A stretch of 64,000 nt of DNA from Sporichthyaceae bacterium (lineage in GTDB: Bacteria; Actinomycetota; Actinomycetes; Sporichthyales; Sporichthyaceae): NCBI GenBank assembly GCA_036269075.1, contig DATASX010000045.1, positions 55,409 to 119,408 of the forward strand, read 5' to 3'. The translations under genes and the position numbers were made by a program. Below, in pieces: positions 18,558-30,178 of this stretch (position 1 is its first letter; each line of letters opens with the position of its first letter). Below the pieces are notes generated by a model. That model was given only the letters and a program-made list of their open reading frames with translations, searched no databases and was not told where the DNA came from.

Positions 18558-18623
18558 ATCTCAAATGCCCCACAGACCACTTGAGCCACGCCGCCGTCAG
18601 GGCGCCGTGGTGACCGGCGTGCG

Positions 18624-20309
18624 CTACACCAGGACGACGACCGGCACGATCATCGGGCGACGCCGGTAGGTCTCGTTGACCCACTTGCCGACGACCCGGC
18701 GGATCAGTTGCTGCAGCGTGTGCTGGTCGTCCACGCCGCCGGTGGCCGCACCGTGCAACGCCTCGACGATCCGGGGCAGCACCCCCTGCAGTGCCGCGTC
18801 GTCGATCCCCGAGCCGCGCGCCGAGACCTCGGGGCCCCCGGTGATCTTGCCCGTGCTGGCGTCGAGGACCACGAAGACCGAGACGAACCCTTCCTCGCCG
18901 AGGATGCGCCGGTCCTTCAGCGAGGCCTCGGTGACGTCGCCGACCGACAGTCCGTCGACGTAGACGTACCCGCACGGCACCGAACCGACGATGCGGGCCG
19001 AACCGTCGACCAGGTCGACCACCACGCCGTCCTCGGCCATCACGATCCGTTCGGCCGGGACGCCGGTCAGCATTGCCAGCTCGGCGTTGGCGCGCAGGTG
19101 CCGCGGTTCGCCGTGGACCGGCATGACGTGGCGCGGCTTGACCAGGTTGTAGCAGTAGATGAGCTCGCCGGCCGAGGCGTGGCCGGAGACGTGGACCATC
19201 GCGTTGGACTTGTGCACCACGTTCGCGCCGAGGCGGGTCAGCCCGTTCACGACCCGGAAGACGTCGTTCTCGTTACCCGGGATCAGCGAGGAGGCCAGCA
19301 CGACGGTGTCGTCGGCGAGGATGCTGATCGCGTGGTCGCGGTTGGCCATCCGCGACAGCGCCGACATCGGTTCGCCCTGCGAGCCCGTGCAGAGGAGCAG
19401 GACCTTCTCGGGCATCAACTCGTCTATGGCCTTCATGTCGATCAGCAGGCCGGGCGGGACGTGCAGGTAGCCCAGGTCGCGCGCGACGCCCATGTTGCGC
19501 ACCATCGACCGGCCCACCATCGCGACCTTGCGGCCATGCGCGTGCGCCGTGTCCAGGATCTGCTGGACGCGGTGCACGTGCGAGGCGAAGCAGGCCACGA
19601 TGATGCGCCGCGAGGCCTTGCCGAAGACCCGGTCGAGCACCGGGCCGATGTTGCGCTCGTTCGGGATGAACCCAGGAACCTCGGCGTTGGTGGAGTCGAC
19701 CATGAACAGGTCGACGCCCTCGGCACCGAGCCGCGCGAATCCCGGCAGGTCGGTGAGCCGGCCATCGAGCGGCAGCTGGTCCATCTTGAAGTCGCCGGTG
19801 TGCAGCACCAGCCCCGCCGAGGTCCGGATGGCCACCGCCATCGCGTCCGGGATCGAGTGGTTGACCGCGAGGAACTCGCAGTCGAACGGTCCGAACCGCT
19901 CGCGGTCGCCCTCGACTACCTGCAGCGTGTACGGCCGGATGCGGTGCTCGGCGAGCTTGGCCTCGACCAGCGCCAGGGTTAGCTTCGACCCGACCAGCGG
20001 GATGTCGGCCTTGCGGCGCAGCAGGTAGGGCACCGCGCCGATGTGGTCCTCGTGGGCGTGGGTGAGCACGATCGCCTCGACGTCGTCGAGACGATCGGCG
20101 ATCGCCGAGAAGTCCGGCAGGACCAGGTCGACGCCGGGTTGGTGAGCCTCCGGGAACAACACGCCGCAGTCGACGATCAGCAGGCGGCCGTTGTTCTCGA
20201 ACACGGTCATGTTGCGACCGATCTCGCCGATGCCACCCAACGAGACGATCCGCAGTCCGCCCGGGGCCAGGGGCCCGGGTGCGGGCAGTTCCGGGTGCGG
20301 GTGGCTCAT
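18624..20309 (-). CDS. rnj: ribonuclease J
   Basis: 561 aa metallo-beta-lactamase/beta-CASP nuclease that matures and degrades RNA by endo- and 5'-exonucleolytic cleavage. The zinc motif HAHEDHIG is present, with GGIGEIGRNMTVFE at the front and the beta-CASP signatures LLLCTGSQGEPMSAL and VHVSGHAS. A conserved MPVHGEPRHLRANAELA follows. Residues 1-15 are variable. Downstream of dapA is the standard actinobacterial position. A small hairpin (20388-20404) lies in the dapA-rnj gap. Confidence 0.96.
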   Translation of the reverse strand: MSHPHPELPAPGPLAPGGLRIVSLGGIGEIGRNMTVFENNGRLLIVDCGVLFPEAHQPGVDLVLPDFSAIADRLDDVEAIVLTHAHEDHIGAVPYLLRRKADIPLVGSKLTLALVEAKLAEHRIRPYTLQVVEGDRERFGPFDCEFLAVNHSIPDAMAVAIRTSAGLVLHTGDFKMDQLPLDGRLTDLPGFARLGAEGVDLFMVDSTNAEVPGFIPNERNIGPVLDRVFGKASRRIIVACFASHVHRVQQILDTAHAHGRKVAMVGRSMVRNMGVARDLGYLHVPPGLLIDMKAIDELMPEKVLLLCTGSQGEPMSALSRMANRDHAISILADDTVVLASSLIPGNENDVFRVVNGLTRLGANVVHKSNAMVHVSGHASAGELIYCYNLVKPRHVMPVHGEPRHLRANAELAMLTGVPAERIVMAEDGVVVDLVDGSARIVGSVPCGYVYVDGLSVGDVTEASLKDRRILGEEGFVSVFVVLDASTGKITGGPEVSARGSGIDDAALQGVLPRIVEALHGAATGGVDDQHTLQQLIRRVVGKWVNETYRRRPMIVPVVVLV

Positions 20310-20387
20310 ACGGCAGCCTCACGGTTCGGGGCGACCGGGCACACCGTGCGACTTACGTTCACTTGTCGAATTCCCGTCTGTTGATCC

Positions 20388-20404
20388 ACCGCGGAAACCG
20401 CGGT
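20388..20404 (-). terminator. short GC hairpin between dapA and rnj
   Basis: ACCGCGG and its complement around an AAA loop, 7 nt past the dapA stop and about 80 bp before rnj. There is no U-tract, so it may only attenuate or stabilise. Confidence 0.35.
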
Positions 20405-20410
20405 CGCCGC

Positions 20411-21322
20411 TCAGCCAGAGCCGAGCGGGACCCCGCCCGCGACCAGGTCCGTCCGCAACTGCTCGATCTGGGCCGGCGTGGCCGGGACCAGCGGTAGTCG
20501 TACGCCGCCCCCGGGGCGGCTCTGCAAAGCCAGCGCGGCCTTGACGAGGATCGTGCCCTGCGTGCGGAAGATGCCCTCGTAGACGGGCAGCAGTTCGCGG
20601 TGCAGAGCGGTCGCCTCGACGGTCGCGCCCGACGTGTAGGCCTCGACCAGTCGCCGCAGGCGCGGGCCGACCAGGTGGCCGACCACGCTGACGAAGCCGA
20701 CCGCGCCGATGGACAGCAGCGGCAGGTTGAACATGTCGCTGCCCGAGTAGTACGCCAGGTCGGTGGCGGCCAGCACGACGCTCGAGGCGCCGAGGTCGTC
20801 CTTGGCGTCCTTCACGGCGACGATGCGGTCGTGGTGGGCCAGGCGGATCAGCGTCTCGCCGGCGATCGGCACGCCGGAGCGCCCCGGGATGTCGTAGAGC
20901 ATCACCGGCAGGCCGGTCGAGTCGGCCACGGTCCGGAAGTGCTCGTACAGGCCTTCCTGCGGCGGCTTGTTGTAGTACGGGGTCACGACCAACAGACCGT
21001 GCGCCCCGGCCTTCTCGGCCGCCCGCGCCAGTTCTACCGTGTGCCGGGTGTCGTTGGTGCCGACGCCGGCGATGATCACCGCGCCGTCGCCGACGGCCTC
21101 GACGACCGCCCGGACGACCCGCTCCTTCTCGGAGTCGGTCGTGGTCGGCGACTCGCCGGTGGTGCCGTTGAGGACCAGGCCGTCGTGGCCCGCGTCCATC
21201 AACTCGACCGCGAGCCGCGCGGTGCCGTCGAGATCGAGCTCACCGTGGGCGTCGAACGGCGTGATCATCGCCGTCAGCACCCGACCGAACGGGGTGGCGG
21301 CGCTCACCGCTGAACTGGACAT
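20411..21322 (-). CDS. dapA: 4-hydroxy-tetrahydrodipicolinate synthase
   Basis: 303 aa. It condenses pyruvate and aspartate semialdehyde, the first committed step to diaminopimelate for lysine and peptidoglycan. Motifs are GTTGESPTTTDSEK (pyruvate binding), the catalytic Tyr segment VVTPYYNKPPQEGL, the Schiff-base lysine in VAVKDAKDDL and the YYSGSDMFNLPLL stretch. ATG 21322 (MSSSAVSAATPFGRVLTAM) is preferred over 21340. Together with dapB at 24.1 kb it frames thyX, as in other actinomycetes. Confidence 0.96.
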   Translation of the reverse strand: MSSSAVSAATPFGRVLTAMITPFDAHGELDLDGTARLAVELMDAGHDGLVLNGTTGESPTTTDSEKERVVRAVVEAVGDGAVIIAGVGTNDTRHTVELARAAEKAGAHGLLVVTPYYNKPPQEGLYEHFRTVADSTGLPVMLYDIPGRSGVPIAGETLIRLAHHDRIVAVKDAKDDLGASSVVLAATDLAYYSGSDMFNLPLLSIGAVGFVSVVGHLVGPRLRRLVEAYTSGATVEATALHRELLPVYEGIFRTQGTILVKAALALQSRPGGGVRLPLVPATPAQIEQLRTDLVAGGVPLGSG

Positions 21323-21394
21323 GTTCGAAGTATCCCGCATGACCCGCCTCGACAGCGGACAACTGCCCCGCTCACCGGTCGGACCGACCCAGCA

Positions 21395-22165
21395 CTAGGG
21401 GGCGACCCGGCCGTTGTCGTCGAACGCCGCGTGGGTGAGCGGCATCAGCTCGGCCCAGCGCCGCTCCATCTCCTCGGCGACCATCTCGATCTCCCGCTGC
21501 GGGAACGAGGGGAACGCGGAGTCCTCGCGCTTGGTGCGCAACGACAGGAAGTTCATCAGCGCCCGGGCGTTCATGGTCACGTACATCGACGAGAACGTCG
21601 TGACCGGCAGGACGATCCGGGCCACCTCCCGGGCGATCCCGGCCGCGAGCATCTCCTGGTAGGCGGCGTACGCGGCCCGGCAGGAGTCCTCGGTCAGCCG
21701 GGTGACCAGCGCGTGCTGCTCCGGGGTGCCGTCGACGAAGTGGTACGCGCCGGGCTTGCCCTCCTGACGCAGCATGCGCTCCGGGCCGGGGACGTAGAAC
21801 ACCGGACGCAGCTCCCGGTATCGGCCGCTCTCCTCGTTGTACGAGGCGATCCGGTGCCGCATGAACTCGCGGAACACGAAGATCGGCGCCTCGACGAAGA
21901 ACGTCATCGAGTTGTGCTCGAACGGGCTGCCGTGCCGATCGCGCATCAAGTACCGGATCAGCCCGGCCGAGCGCGACGCGTCGGAGTCGACGTCGGCCCG
22001 TGAGGCCTCCCCCTTGGTCGAGACCCGGGCCGCGAACAGCACGTCCGCGTCCGCCGCATTGGCCTTGACCAACTCCACCGTCATCGCGCTGCGGAACACC
22101 ACCTCATCGGCAGCACTCGCGGTGTCGCCCCCGGCCGATGTCACGGCCACCTCTGTCACAGTCAT
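21395..22165 (-). CDS. thyX: flavin-dependent thymidylate synthase ThyX
   Basis: 256 aa. It makes dTMP from dUMP using FAD and methylene-tetrahydrofolate. The diagnostic motif RHRIASYNEESGRY is intact. Upstream, FEHNSMTFFVEAPIFVFREFMRHR and downstream MNARALMNFLSLRTK are typical. The ATG follows GAGGGGCGTT. A transcription-terminator hairpin separates it from the surface-protein gene upstream. Its dependence on folate links it loosely to glyA at 52.8 kb. Confidence 0.97.
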   Translation of the reverse strand: MTVTEVAVTSAGGDTASAADEVVFRSAMTVELVKANAADADVLFAARVSTKGEASRADVDSDASRSAGLIRYLMRDRHGSPFEHNSMTFFVEAPIFVFREFMRHRIASYNEESGRYRELRPVFYVPGPERMLRQEGKPGAYHFVDGTPEQHALVTRLTEDSCRAAYAAYQEMLAAGIAREVARIVLPVTTFSSMYVTMNARALMNFLSLRTKREDSAFPSFPQREIEMVAEEMERRWAELMPLTHAAFDDNGRVAP

Positions 22166-22196
22166 AACGCCCCTCGGTCCGAGAACAGATCTTGCC

Positions 22197-22228
22197 GGGA
22201 GCCACTGACAGTTTCCGCAGTGGCTCCC
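22197..22228 (-). terminator. hairpin after the surface-protein gene
   Basis: Perfect 11-bp stem (GGGAGCCACTG and complement) with a 10-nt loop, 12 nt past the stop at 22241 and before thyX. No clear U-tract. It probably insulates thyX from the inserted surface-protein gene. Confidence 0.6.
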
Positions 22229-22240
22229 GATCGATCGGTC

Positions 22241-23908
22241 TCAGCCGCGGTGCAGCCCCTGGCGACGGCGCCGAGCGATGGTCACGACCGTGGCGCCCAG
22301 GCCCAGCAGGGCGAGACCCGCGGCACCGGTGTTGCGCATGGCATGGCCGTTGGCGCCGGTGCTCGGCAGGTCGTGCGGGACGTGGGCGGCCTCGACCACC
22401 TCGGCCCCGGTGCAGTCGACCTGGCTGACCACCACGTCGACGCCGACCAGTCCGTTGATGTTCTCCGCAGCCGGGCGGGGCGCGGTCGGGGCTGCGGCGC
22501 GCTGCGGCGCGGTCAGGTCGCTGCCGTCGGACTTCTCGTGCGCCCGGACGTCGGCGCGGGTGCTCTCCCGCGAGAGTGCGCTCGGGTCGGACTTGGTCTG
22601 GTTGCCGTAGTACGCGCCCGGCGAGTCCTGGTGGATCGCGGCCGGCTCGCCCGCCGCCGGCTGGGCGTCGGCCTGCGGGGCCGAATCAGCCTGCGGCGCG
22701 GTGTCGGCCTTCGGGGCGGTCGTGGGCTTGGGCGTCGCCTTGGTGGCCACCGCCGGGGCGGCGCTCGGCTTCGGGGTCGCGGCCGGATCGGCGGCCGGCG
22801 CCTCCTGGGCCGGGGCGGAGTCCTTGGCGCCCCGCTCAGCACGGCTGTCCATGCCGGCCGACGAAGGCTCGGTCGAGTCGTCGGCTGCCGGATGGCGCGA
22901 GATCGAGGCGCCGTCGGCCTTGTCGGTGGTGGTGGCGCTGCTCCCCTGCTGCGGGCCGGCGGGGGCTGCCGGAGCCGCTGGGGCTGCCGGAGCCGCGGGG
23001 GCTGCCGGAGCTGCTGGGGCTGCCGGAGCCGCGGGGGCTGCCGGAGCTGCTGGGGCTGCCGGGCGCGCGACGGCCTGGGCGCCGCCCTGGTGGGCGGTCG
23101 CGGCCGGGTGCTGGGCGGCGTAGTCCCGTCGGGCCGACTGGTCGGACTGTGCGCCGTGCCGGACGTTGCCGAGCGTGGAGTCCGAGCCGACGAGCTGCTC
23201 GAGCGTCTTGCCGGTGGCCTTCTCGACGGCGTTGGTCACCTGCTGGGCCAGCTGGCGGACCTCGGCGATCGTCGACCTCAGCGCGTCGGACAACGCCGCC
23301 GGCGCGACGACCAGGTGCACGTGCAGCGCCCGGACCTGCAGCTCGCCGCCGGGCAGCTCCCGCTGCTCGTTGACGTAGATGCCGCCGGACAGCAGCGCCT
23401 TCAACGAGTCGGGGATTTCCACCTTGAAGTTGGGGCCCGGGTCGACCGGGATCTGCTGGCCACCCAGCTCCAGGCCGAGCACCTGCGAGTCGCCGACGAC
23501 GTTCCTGCGGTCGGCTGAGCAGTCCGCGTTGAGCACCCGGGCACCGAGCAGGCCGCCCAGCACGCCGAGCGAGGCCGTGTGCGCGTTCGAGTGCAGCGAA
23601 CCGTGCCCGTCGATATCCGAGGACTCGTTGAGCACCTTCAAGGTCGCGACCTGGGAGAGCTCCTCGGGCAACGTGAGCACACTGCCCGCACCGCCGGTCG
23701 GGAACTTCACGCCGCCCGGCAGCAGCGAGTCGATGATCGTGGTACCGCCCACCCCGACCTGGACGTGCAGCGCGATCGCCGAGCCCTTGTAGGCCGGGAC
23801 CTCCGAACCCGCGGCGCGCGCCGTGGGGCTCGCGAGGAGCACCCCACTGGAGAGCAGGGCCGGCGCAGCAATCAACGCGGCGGCACGACGAGGAACGCGG
23901 AGCGGCAT
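22241..23908 (-). CDS. sortase-anchored surface protein with Pro-Ala repeats
   Basis: 555 aa. A signal peptide (residues 1-33, basic RVPRR then a hydrophobic core ending TARAAG) precedes a folded domain to about residue 245. That domain has GGTTIIDSLLPGGVKFPTGGAGSVLTLPEEL and resembles the actinobacterial choice-of-anchor secreted proteins. A PAAPAAP tract (about residues 281-317) and a long charged, low-complexity stalk follow. The C-terminus is a cell-wall sorting signal: LPSTG at 514-518, a hydrophobic helix, then RRRR. It interrupts the usual dapB-thyX adjacency, which suggests acquisition. Its upstream region is less GC-rich than its surroundings. The binding target is unknown. Confidence 0.8.
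   Translation of the reverse strand: MPLRVPRRAAALIAAPALLSSGVLLASPTARAAGSEVPAYKGSAIALHVQVGVGGTTIIDSLLPGGVKFPTGGAGSVLTLPEELSQVATLKVLNESSDIDGHGSLHSNAHTASLGVLGGLLGARVLNADCSADRRNVVGDSQVLGLELGGQQIPVDPGPNFKVEIPDSLKALLSGGIYVNEQRELPGGELQVRALHVHLVVAPAALSDALRSTIAEVRQLAQQVTNAVEKATGKTLEQLVGSDSTLGNVRHGAQSDQSARRDYAAQHPAATAHQGGAQAVARPAAPAAPAAPAAPAAPAAPAAPAAPAAPAAPAAPAGPQQGSSATTTDKADGASISRHPAADDSTEPSSAGMDSRAERGAKDSAPAQEAPAADPAATPKPSAAPAVATKATPKPTTAPKADTAPQADSAPQADAQPAAGEPAAIHQDSPGAYYGNQTKSDPSALSRESTRADVRAHEKSDGSDLTAPQRAAAPTAPRPAAENINGLVGVDVVVSQVDCTGAEVVEAAHVPHDLPSTGANGHAMRNTGAAGLALLGLGATVVTIARRRRQGLHRG
22961..23061. repeat. 18-bp tandem repeats encoding the Pro-Ala tract
   Basis: About five and a half copies of an 18-bp unit close to GGGGCTGCCGGAGCNGCN. 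On the coding strand it gives repeated PAAPAA. Copy number probably varies between strains by slippage. Confidence 0.8.
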
Positions 23909-24135
23909 GTGAATCCTTGTTCGGTAAGGCGATCACCGATCGCTGGGGTGGGTTGCCTGGACAATATCCGCCGCGTCGGACACATCGGAACTTTTCCGAA
24001 GATCGGACGGCGTGTGTGCCACCTGATTTGTCCGAAGCGTCGGCCACGCCGCCCTTGCTTCAACGCAAAGAAATCAGGCGAATGCGTTCAGTGATCAATT
24101 GGCGATCTGACGCTGTGCCATTTGTGCTGTGGGGT
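23909..24135. other. intergenic region upstream of the surface-protein gene
   Basis: 227 bp between the start of the surface protein and the dapB stop. It is visibly richer in A/T than neighbouring DNA (for example TCAGTGATCAATTGGCGATC). AAGGATTCAC before the ATG supplies the ribosome site. Inverted CCGA/TCGG elements occur near 23980-24010. No known riboswitch or small gene was recognised. Confidence 0.4.
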
Positions 24136-26292
<2,157 letters not shown>

Positions 26293-26296
<4 letters not shown>

Positions 26297-28491
26297 TCGT
26301 CGGCGCTGCCGGCGGGCTCCTCGCCCTCGACCACCGGGATCAACGACAGCTTGCCGCGCGGGTCGACCTCGGCGATCTCGACCAGCAGCTTGCTGCCCAC
26401 GGCGACGATGTCCTCGACGTTGTCGACCCGTTTGCCGCCCGCCAGCTTGCGCAACTGCGAGATGTGCAGCAGGCCGTCGCGGCCGGGAACCAGCGAGACG
26501 AACGCGCCGAACGTGGTGGTCTTGACCACCGTGCCCAGGTAACGCTCGCCGACCTCCGGCATGGTCGGGTTGGCGATTGCGTTGATCGTGTTCCGCGCGG
26601 CCTCGGCAGCCGGACCGTTGGTCGCTCCGACGTAGATGGTGCCGTCGTCCTCGATCGAGATCTCGGCGCCGGTGTCGGCCTGGATCTGGTTGATGATCTT
26701 GCCCTTCGGGCCGATCACCTCGCCGATCTTGTCGACCGGGATCTTGATCGTGATGATCCGCGGCGCGTAGTCGCTCATCTCGTCCGGACCCTCGATCGCC
26801 TCAGCCATCACGTCGAGGATGTGCAGCCGGGCCTCACGGGCCTGGGTCAGCGCGCCTGCCAGCACCGAGGCGGGGATGCCGTCGAGCTTGGTGTCCAACT
26901 GCAGCGCGGTGACGAACTGCCGGGTGCCGGCGACCTTGAAGTCCATGTCGCCGAACGCGTCCTCGGCGCCGAGGATGTCGGTCAGCGTCACGTACTCGCC
27001 GCCCTCGGAGACCAGACCCATCGCGATGCCCGCCACCGGTGCCTTGAGCGGGCAGCCGGCGTTGAGCAGCGACAGGGTCGAGGCGCACACCGATCCCATC
27101 GAGGTCGAGCCGTTCGAGCTGAGCGCCTCGGAGACCTGCCGGATCGCGTAGGGGAACTCCTCGCGCTTGGGCAGCACCGGCAGGATTGCGCGCTCGGCGA
27201 GCGCACCGTGGCCGATCTCGCGCCGCTTCGGCGAACCCACGCGACCGGTCTCACCGGTCGAGTAGGGCGGGAAGTTGTAGTTGTGCATGTAGCGCTTCTT
27301 CGTCTCGGGGTTGAGCGTGTCGATCTGCTGCTCCATGCGCAGCATGTTCAGCGTCGTCACGCCCAGGATTTGGGTCTCGCCACGCTCGAACAGAGCCGAC
27401 CCGTGCACCCGCGGGATGACCTCGACCTCGGCGGTGAGCTGCCGGATGTCGCGCAGCCCACGGCCGTCGATGCGGATCTTGTCCTTGACGATCCGGGCCC
27501 GGACGGCCTTCTTGGTGACCGACCGGAACGCGGCGGACAGTTCCTTCTCGCGGCCCTCGAACTGCACGGCCAGCTTGGCCAGGGTCTCGGCCTTGACGCG
27601 GTCGAGCTCCGCCTCGCGCTCCAGCTTGCCCGCGATCGCCAGCGCCGCGGACAGTTCGGCCGACGCCGCGGTCGTGACCGCTTCGAGGACGTCGTCCTGG
27701 TAGTCCAGGAAGATCGGGAACTCGGCGGTCGGCTTCGCCGCCTTGCTCGCCACCTCGACCTGAGCGGCGCACAGCGCGGCGATGAACGGCTTCGCGGCCT
27801 CCAGGCCTGCCGCGACGACCTCCTCGGTCGGCGCGGTGGCGCCGCCGGCGATCAGGTCGATCGTCTCGGTGGTGGCCTCGGCCTCGACCATCATGATGGC
27901 GACGTCACCGTCGTCGAGCGCCCGCCCGGCGACGACCATGTCGAAGACCGCACGCGCCAGCTCCGAGTGGCGCGGGAACGCCACCCAACGCTCGTCGATC
28001 AGCGCGACGCGCACGCCGCCGATCGGTCCGGAGAACGGGATGCCGGACAGCTGCGTGGACATCGAGGCCGCGTTGATCGCGACGACGTCGTAGAGGTCGT
28101 CGGGGTCCAGCGCGAACACCGTCTCCACGATCTGGATCTCGTTGCGCAGGCCCTTGGCGAAAGTCGGCCGCAGCGGCCGGTCGATGAGCCGGCAGGTCAG
28201 GATCGCGTCCTCGGACGGACGCCCCTCGCGGCGGAAGAACGAGCCGGGGATACGCCCGGCGGCGTACATCCGCTCCTCGACGTCGACGGTCAGCGGGAAG
28301 AAGTCCAGACCCTCCCGCGGCGACTTGGCCACGGTCGTGGCCGACAGCACCATCGTGTCGCCGTCCAGATAGACGGCGGCACTACCTGCGGCTTGCTTGG
28401 CAAGTCGGCCGGTCTCGAACCGGACGACGCGGGTGCCGAACGGTCCGTTGTCCAGACGGGCTTCGGCGAATGTGATTTCGGGACCCTCCAT
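26293..28491 (-). CDS. pnp: polyribonucleotide nucleotidyltransferase (PNPase)
   Basis: 732 aa. A phosphorolytic 3'-5' exoribonuclease with two RNase PH domains ([18 protein letters not shown] at the front; [18 protein letters not shown] in the second). A KH domain ([24 protein letters not shown]) and an S1 domain ([33 protein letters not shown]) follow. ATG 28491 has AAGGAGG 10 nt upstream; the 25-codon upstream extension of the frame is the leader. It also makes guanosine tetraphosphate-related products in Streptomyces, hence the name gpsI there. Confidence 0.97.
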
Positions 28492-28499
28492 GGGCGCCC

Positions 28500-28595
28500 C
28501 CTCCTTAGGTGACGGAGGCGGCCGGGTGCCTAGGGGCCAAGCGACCGGTCTTCGATCGAGGCACACGGGGTTCCGTTATGCAGGATCCGGGGGCC
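28500..28595 (-). ncRNA. structured pnp leader, candidate Actino-pnp motif
   Basis: Upstream of pnp the minus strand has GTGCCT (28564-28559) and AGGCAC (28531-28526), which pair around a region holding the palindrome GACCGGTC and TTGGCCCCTAGG. A conserved Actino-pnp RNA is known in the 5' leaders of actinobacterial pnp genes, and the position and GC-rich stem-loops fit. The match was made by eye; a covariance search was not possible. Confidence 0.4.
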
Positions 28596-28681
28596 ACTAC
28601 CGAGGACCGGCGGCGGGAGGCCCGCAGCGCCGACCGCTCCTTCGGTGTCAGTTTCATCGGTGGAAAATCCGACGGGCGGAA

Positions 28682-28951
28682 CTAGCGGCGCAGCCCGAGC
28701 CGTTCGATCAGGGAGCGGTAGCGCGCGATGTCGGTCCGGGACAGGTACTGGAGCAGGCGGCGACGGCGACCGACGAGCAGCAGCAGGCCGCGCCGGCTGT
28801 GGTGGTCGTGCTTGTGCTTCTTGAGGTGTTCGGTCAGATCCGAGATGCGCTTGGTGAGCAGCGCGACCTGCGCCTCCGGGGAGCCCGTGTCGTTCTCGGA
28901 GAGCGCATAGTCGGTGAGGATCGACTTCTTCTGGGCACTGTCAAGCGGCAT
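28682..28951 (-). CDS. rpsO: 30S ribosomal protein S15
   Basis: 89 aa, full length. S15 binds the central domain of 16S rRNA and nucleates 30S platform assembly. [36 protein letters not shown] is the universal rRNA-binding core. The best GGAG lies about 15 nt before the ATG, longer than normal. A 7-codon ORF (GTG AGT TCC ...) starts just after GGAG and ends inside the rpsO start region, so coupling is possible. It is followed by the pnp leader. Confidence 0.97.
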   Translation of the reverse strand: MPLDSAQKKSILTDYALSENDTGSPEAQVALLTKRISDLTEHLKKHKHDHHSRRGLLLLVGRRRRLLQYLSRTDIARYRSLIERLGLRR

Positions 28952-29115
28952 AGCTGGAACTCACAACTCCTCAGGGGTCGCTGCGCGGTGCTCCGGGGCA
29001 GGTCCACCCGGGCGCTCTCGATCCGCGGCCGAAAGTTACGGCAGCGTGAAGGTTACCAGTGGGTGACGCAACTCCTGACCAGCGGCCCCCTGGCCGGTCC
29101 GCGGCGGGCGGCCGG

Positions 29116-30102
29116 TCAGCCCGGTCCGGTCGGCGTGGGGCCCAGCAGCGCCCGGGTGTCGGCGACGTCCTGGTCCATCTGCGCCACCAAGGTCTCGACC
29201 GAGTCGAAGGACTCCATCCCGCGCAGCCGGGCCACGAACTCGACGGTGACCCGCTGGTCGTAGAGGTCCAGGTCGTCGCGGTCGATGGCGTAGGCCTCGA
29301 CACGACGCTCCAGGCCCTCCTCGAACGTCGGGTTCGAACCGACCGAGATCGCCGCCGGCATCCGGGGCTCCCCCGGCCGGGCCAGCCAACCGGCGTAGAC
29401 GCCGTCGGCCGGGACGGCCAGGCCGGGCGGGCAGGCCAGGTTCGCCGTCGGGAAGCCCAGCTCGCGTCCGCGCCGCTCACCGCTGATCACCAGGCCGGTC
29501 AGGCTGTGCGGCCGGCCCAGGATCTCCGCCGCGCCGGCGACGTCGCCGGCCGCGAGCAACTCGCGGGCCCGGGTGGAGGACAGCCGCGCCACCGAGTCCC
29601 GCTGGACGTCGATCGGGTCGACGGTGAAGCCGAACTCCTTGCCCTGCGCCTGCAGGCCGGGCACGTCGCCGGAGGCGTTGGCGCCGAAGTGGAAGTCGGC
29701 ACCGACCACCACCACCGAGGTCCGCAGGGTCTCGACCAGCACCGTGTGGGCGAACTCCCGGGCCGAGGCCGCGGCTACCGCGGGCGTGAACGGGATGATC
29801 AGCGCCGCCTGCGCCCCGGCCTCGCCGAGCAGCCGCAGCCGGTCCTCCAGGGTGGTCAGCAGCAGCGGGGCACGCTCGGGGCGCACCACGGCCATCGGGT
29901 GCGGGTCGAAGGTGAGCGCGACCGGCACGTGCCCCAGCTCGGCGGCATGCGCAGCGGCCCGCTCGACGAGCATCCGGTGCCCCCGGTGGACCCCGTCGAA
30001 CACTCCGACGGCAACCACGGTTGGACCGACGTCGGCGACGTCGCGCAGCCCGCGCCAGACCCGCAAGCCGCCTCCCGCCAAGGAATACCGAATCCGGGCC
30101 AT
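29116..30102 (-). CDS. ribF: bifunctional riboflavin kinase / FAD synthetase
   Basis: 328 aa. It phosphorylates riboflavin to FMN and adenylylates FMN to FAD. The N-terminal nucleotidyltransferase half has VGVFDGVHRGHRML and LTFDPHPMAVV, with the VVGADFHFG motif. The C-terminal flavokinase half has GRELGFPTANL and GVYAGW. It lies between truB and rpsO as usual, although two membrane genes are inserted before it here. No FMN riboswitch is seen upstream. Confidence 0.96.
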   Translation of the reverse strand: MARIRYSLAGGGLRVWRGLRDVADVGPTVVAVGVFDGVHRGHRMLVERAAAHAAELGHVPVALTFDPHPMAVVRPERAPLLLTTLEDRLRLLGEAGAQAALIIPFTPAVAAASAREFAHTVLVETLRTSVVVVGADFHFGANASGDVPGLQAQGKEFGFTVDPIDVQRDSVARLSSTRARELLAAGDVAGAAEILGRPHSLTGLVISGERRGRELGFPTANLACPPGLAVPADGVYAGWLARPGEPRMPAAISVGSNPTFEEGLERRVEAYAIDRDDLDLYDQRVTVEFVARLRGMESFDSVETLVAQMDQDVADTRALLGPTPTGPG

Positions 30103-30178
30103 CGTATGGACCTGCGTCCTGATCCGGTTACTCGACTTCCCCGGGGCCGGCCAACGAGCCCGCCCGGCGGACCTGCGG

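Noticed and set aside
22961..23061. possible CRISPR or mobile repeat array
   Set aside because: The repeats have no spacers and lie in frame in a Pro-Ala stalk of a surface protein.
23909..24135. riboswitch before the surface-protein gene
   Set aside because: No conserved blocks of ydaO or other known actinobacterial riboswitches could be matched by eye.
26464..28512. 682-codon open frame on the plus strand
   Set aside because: It is the shadow of pnp on the other strand, with no recognisable domain.
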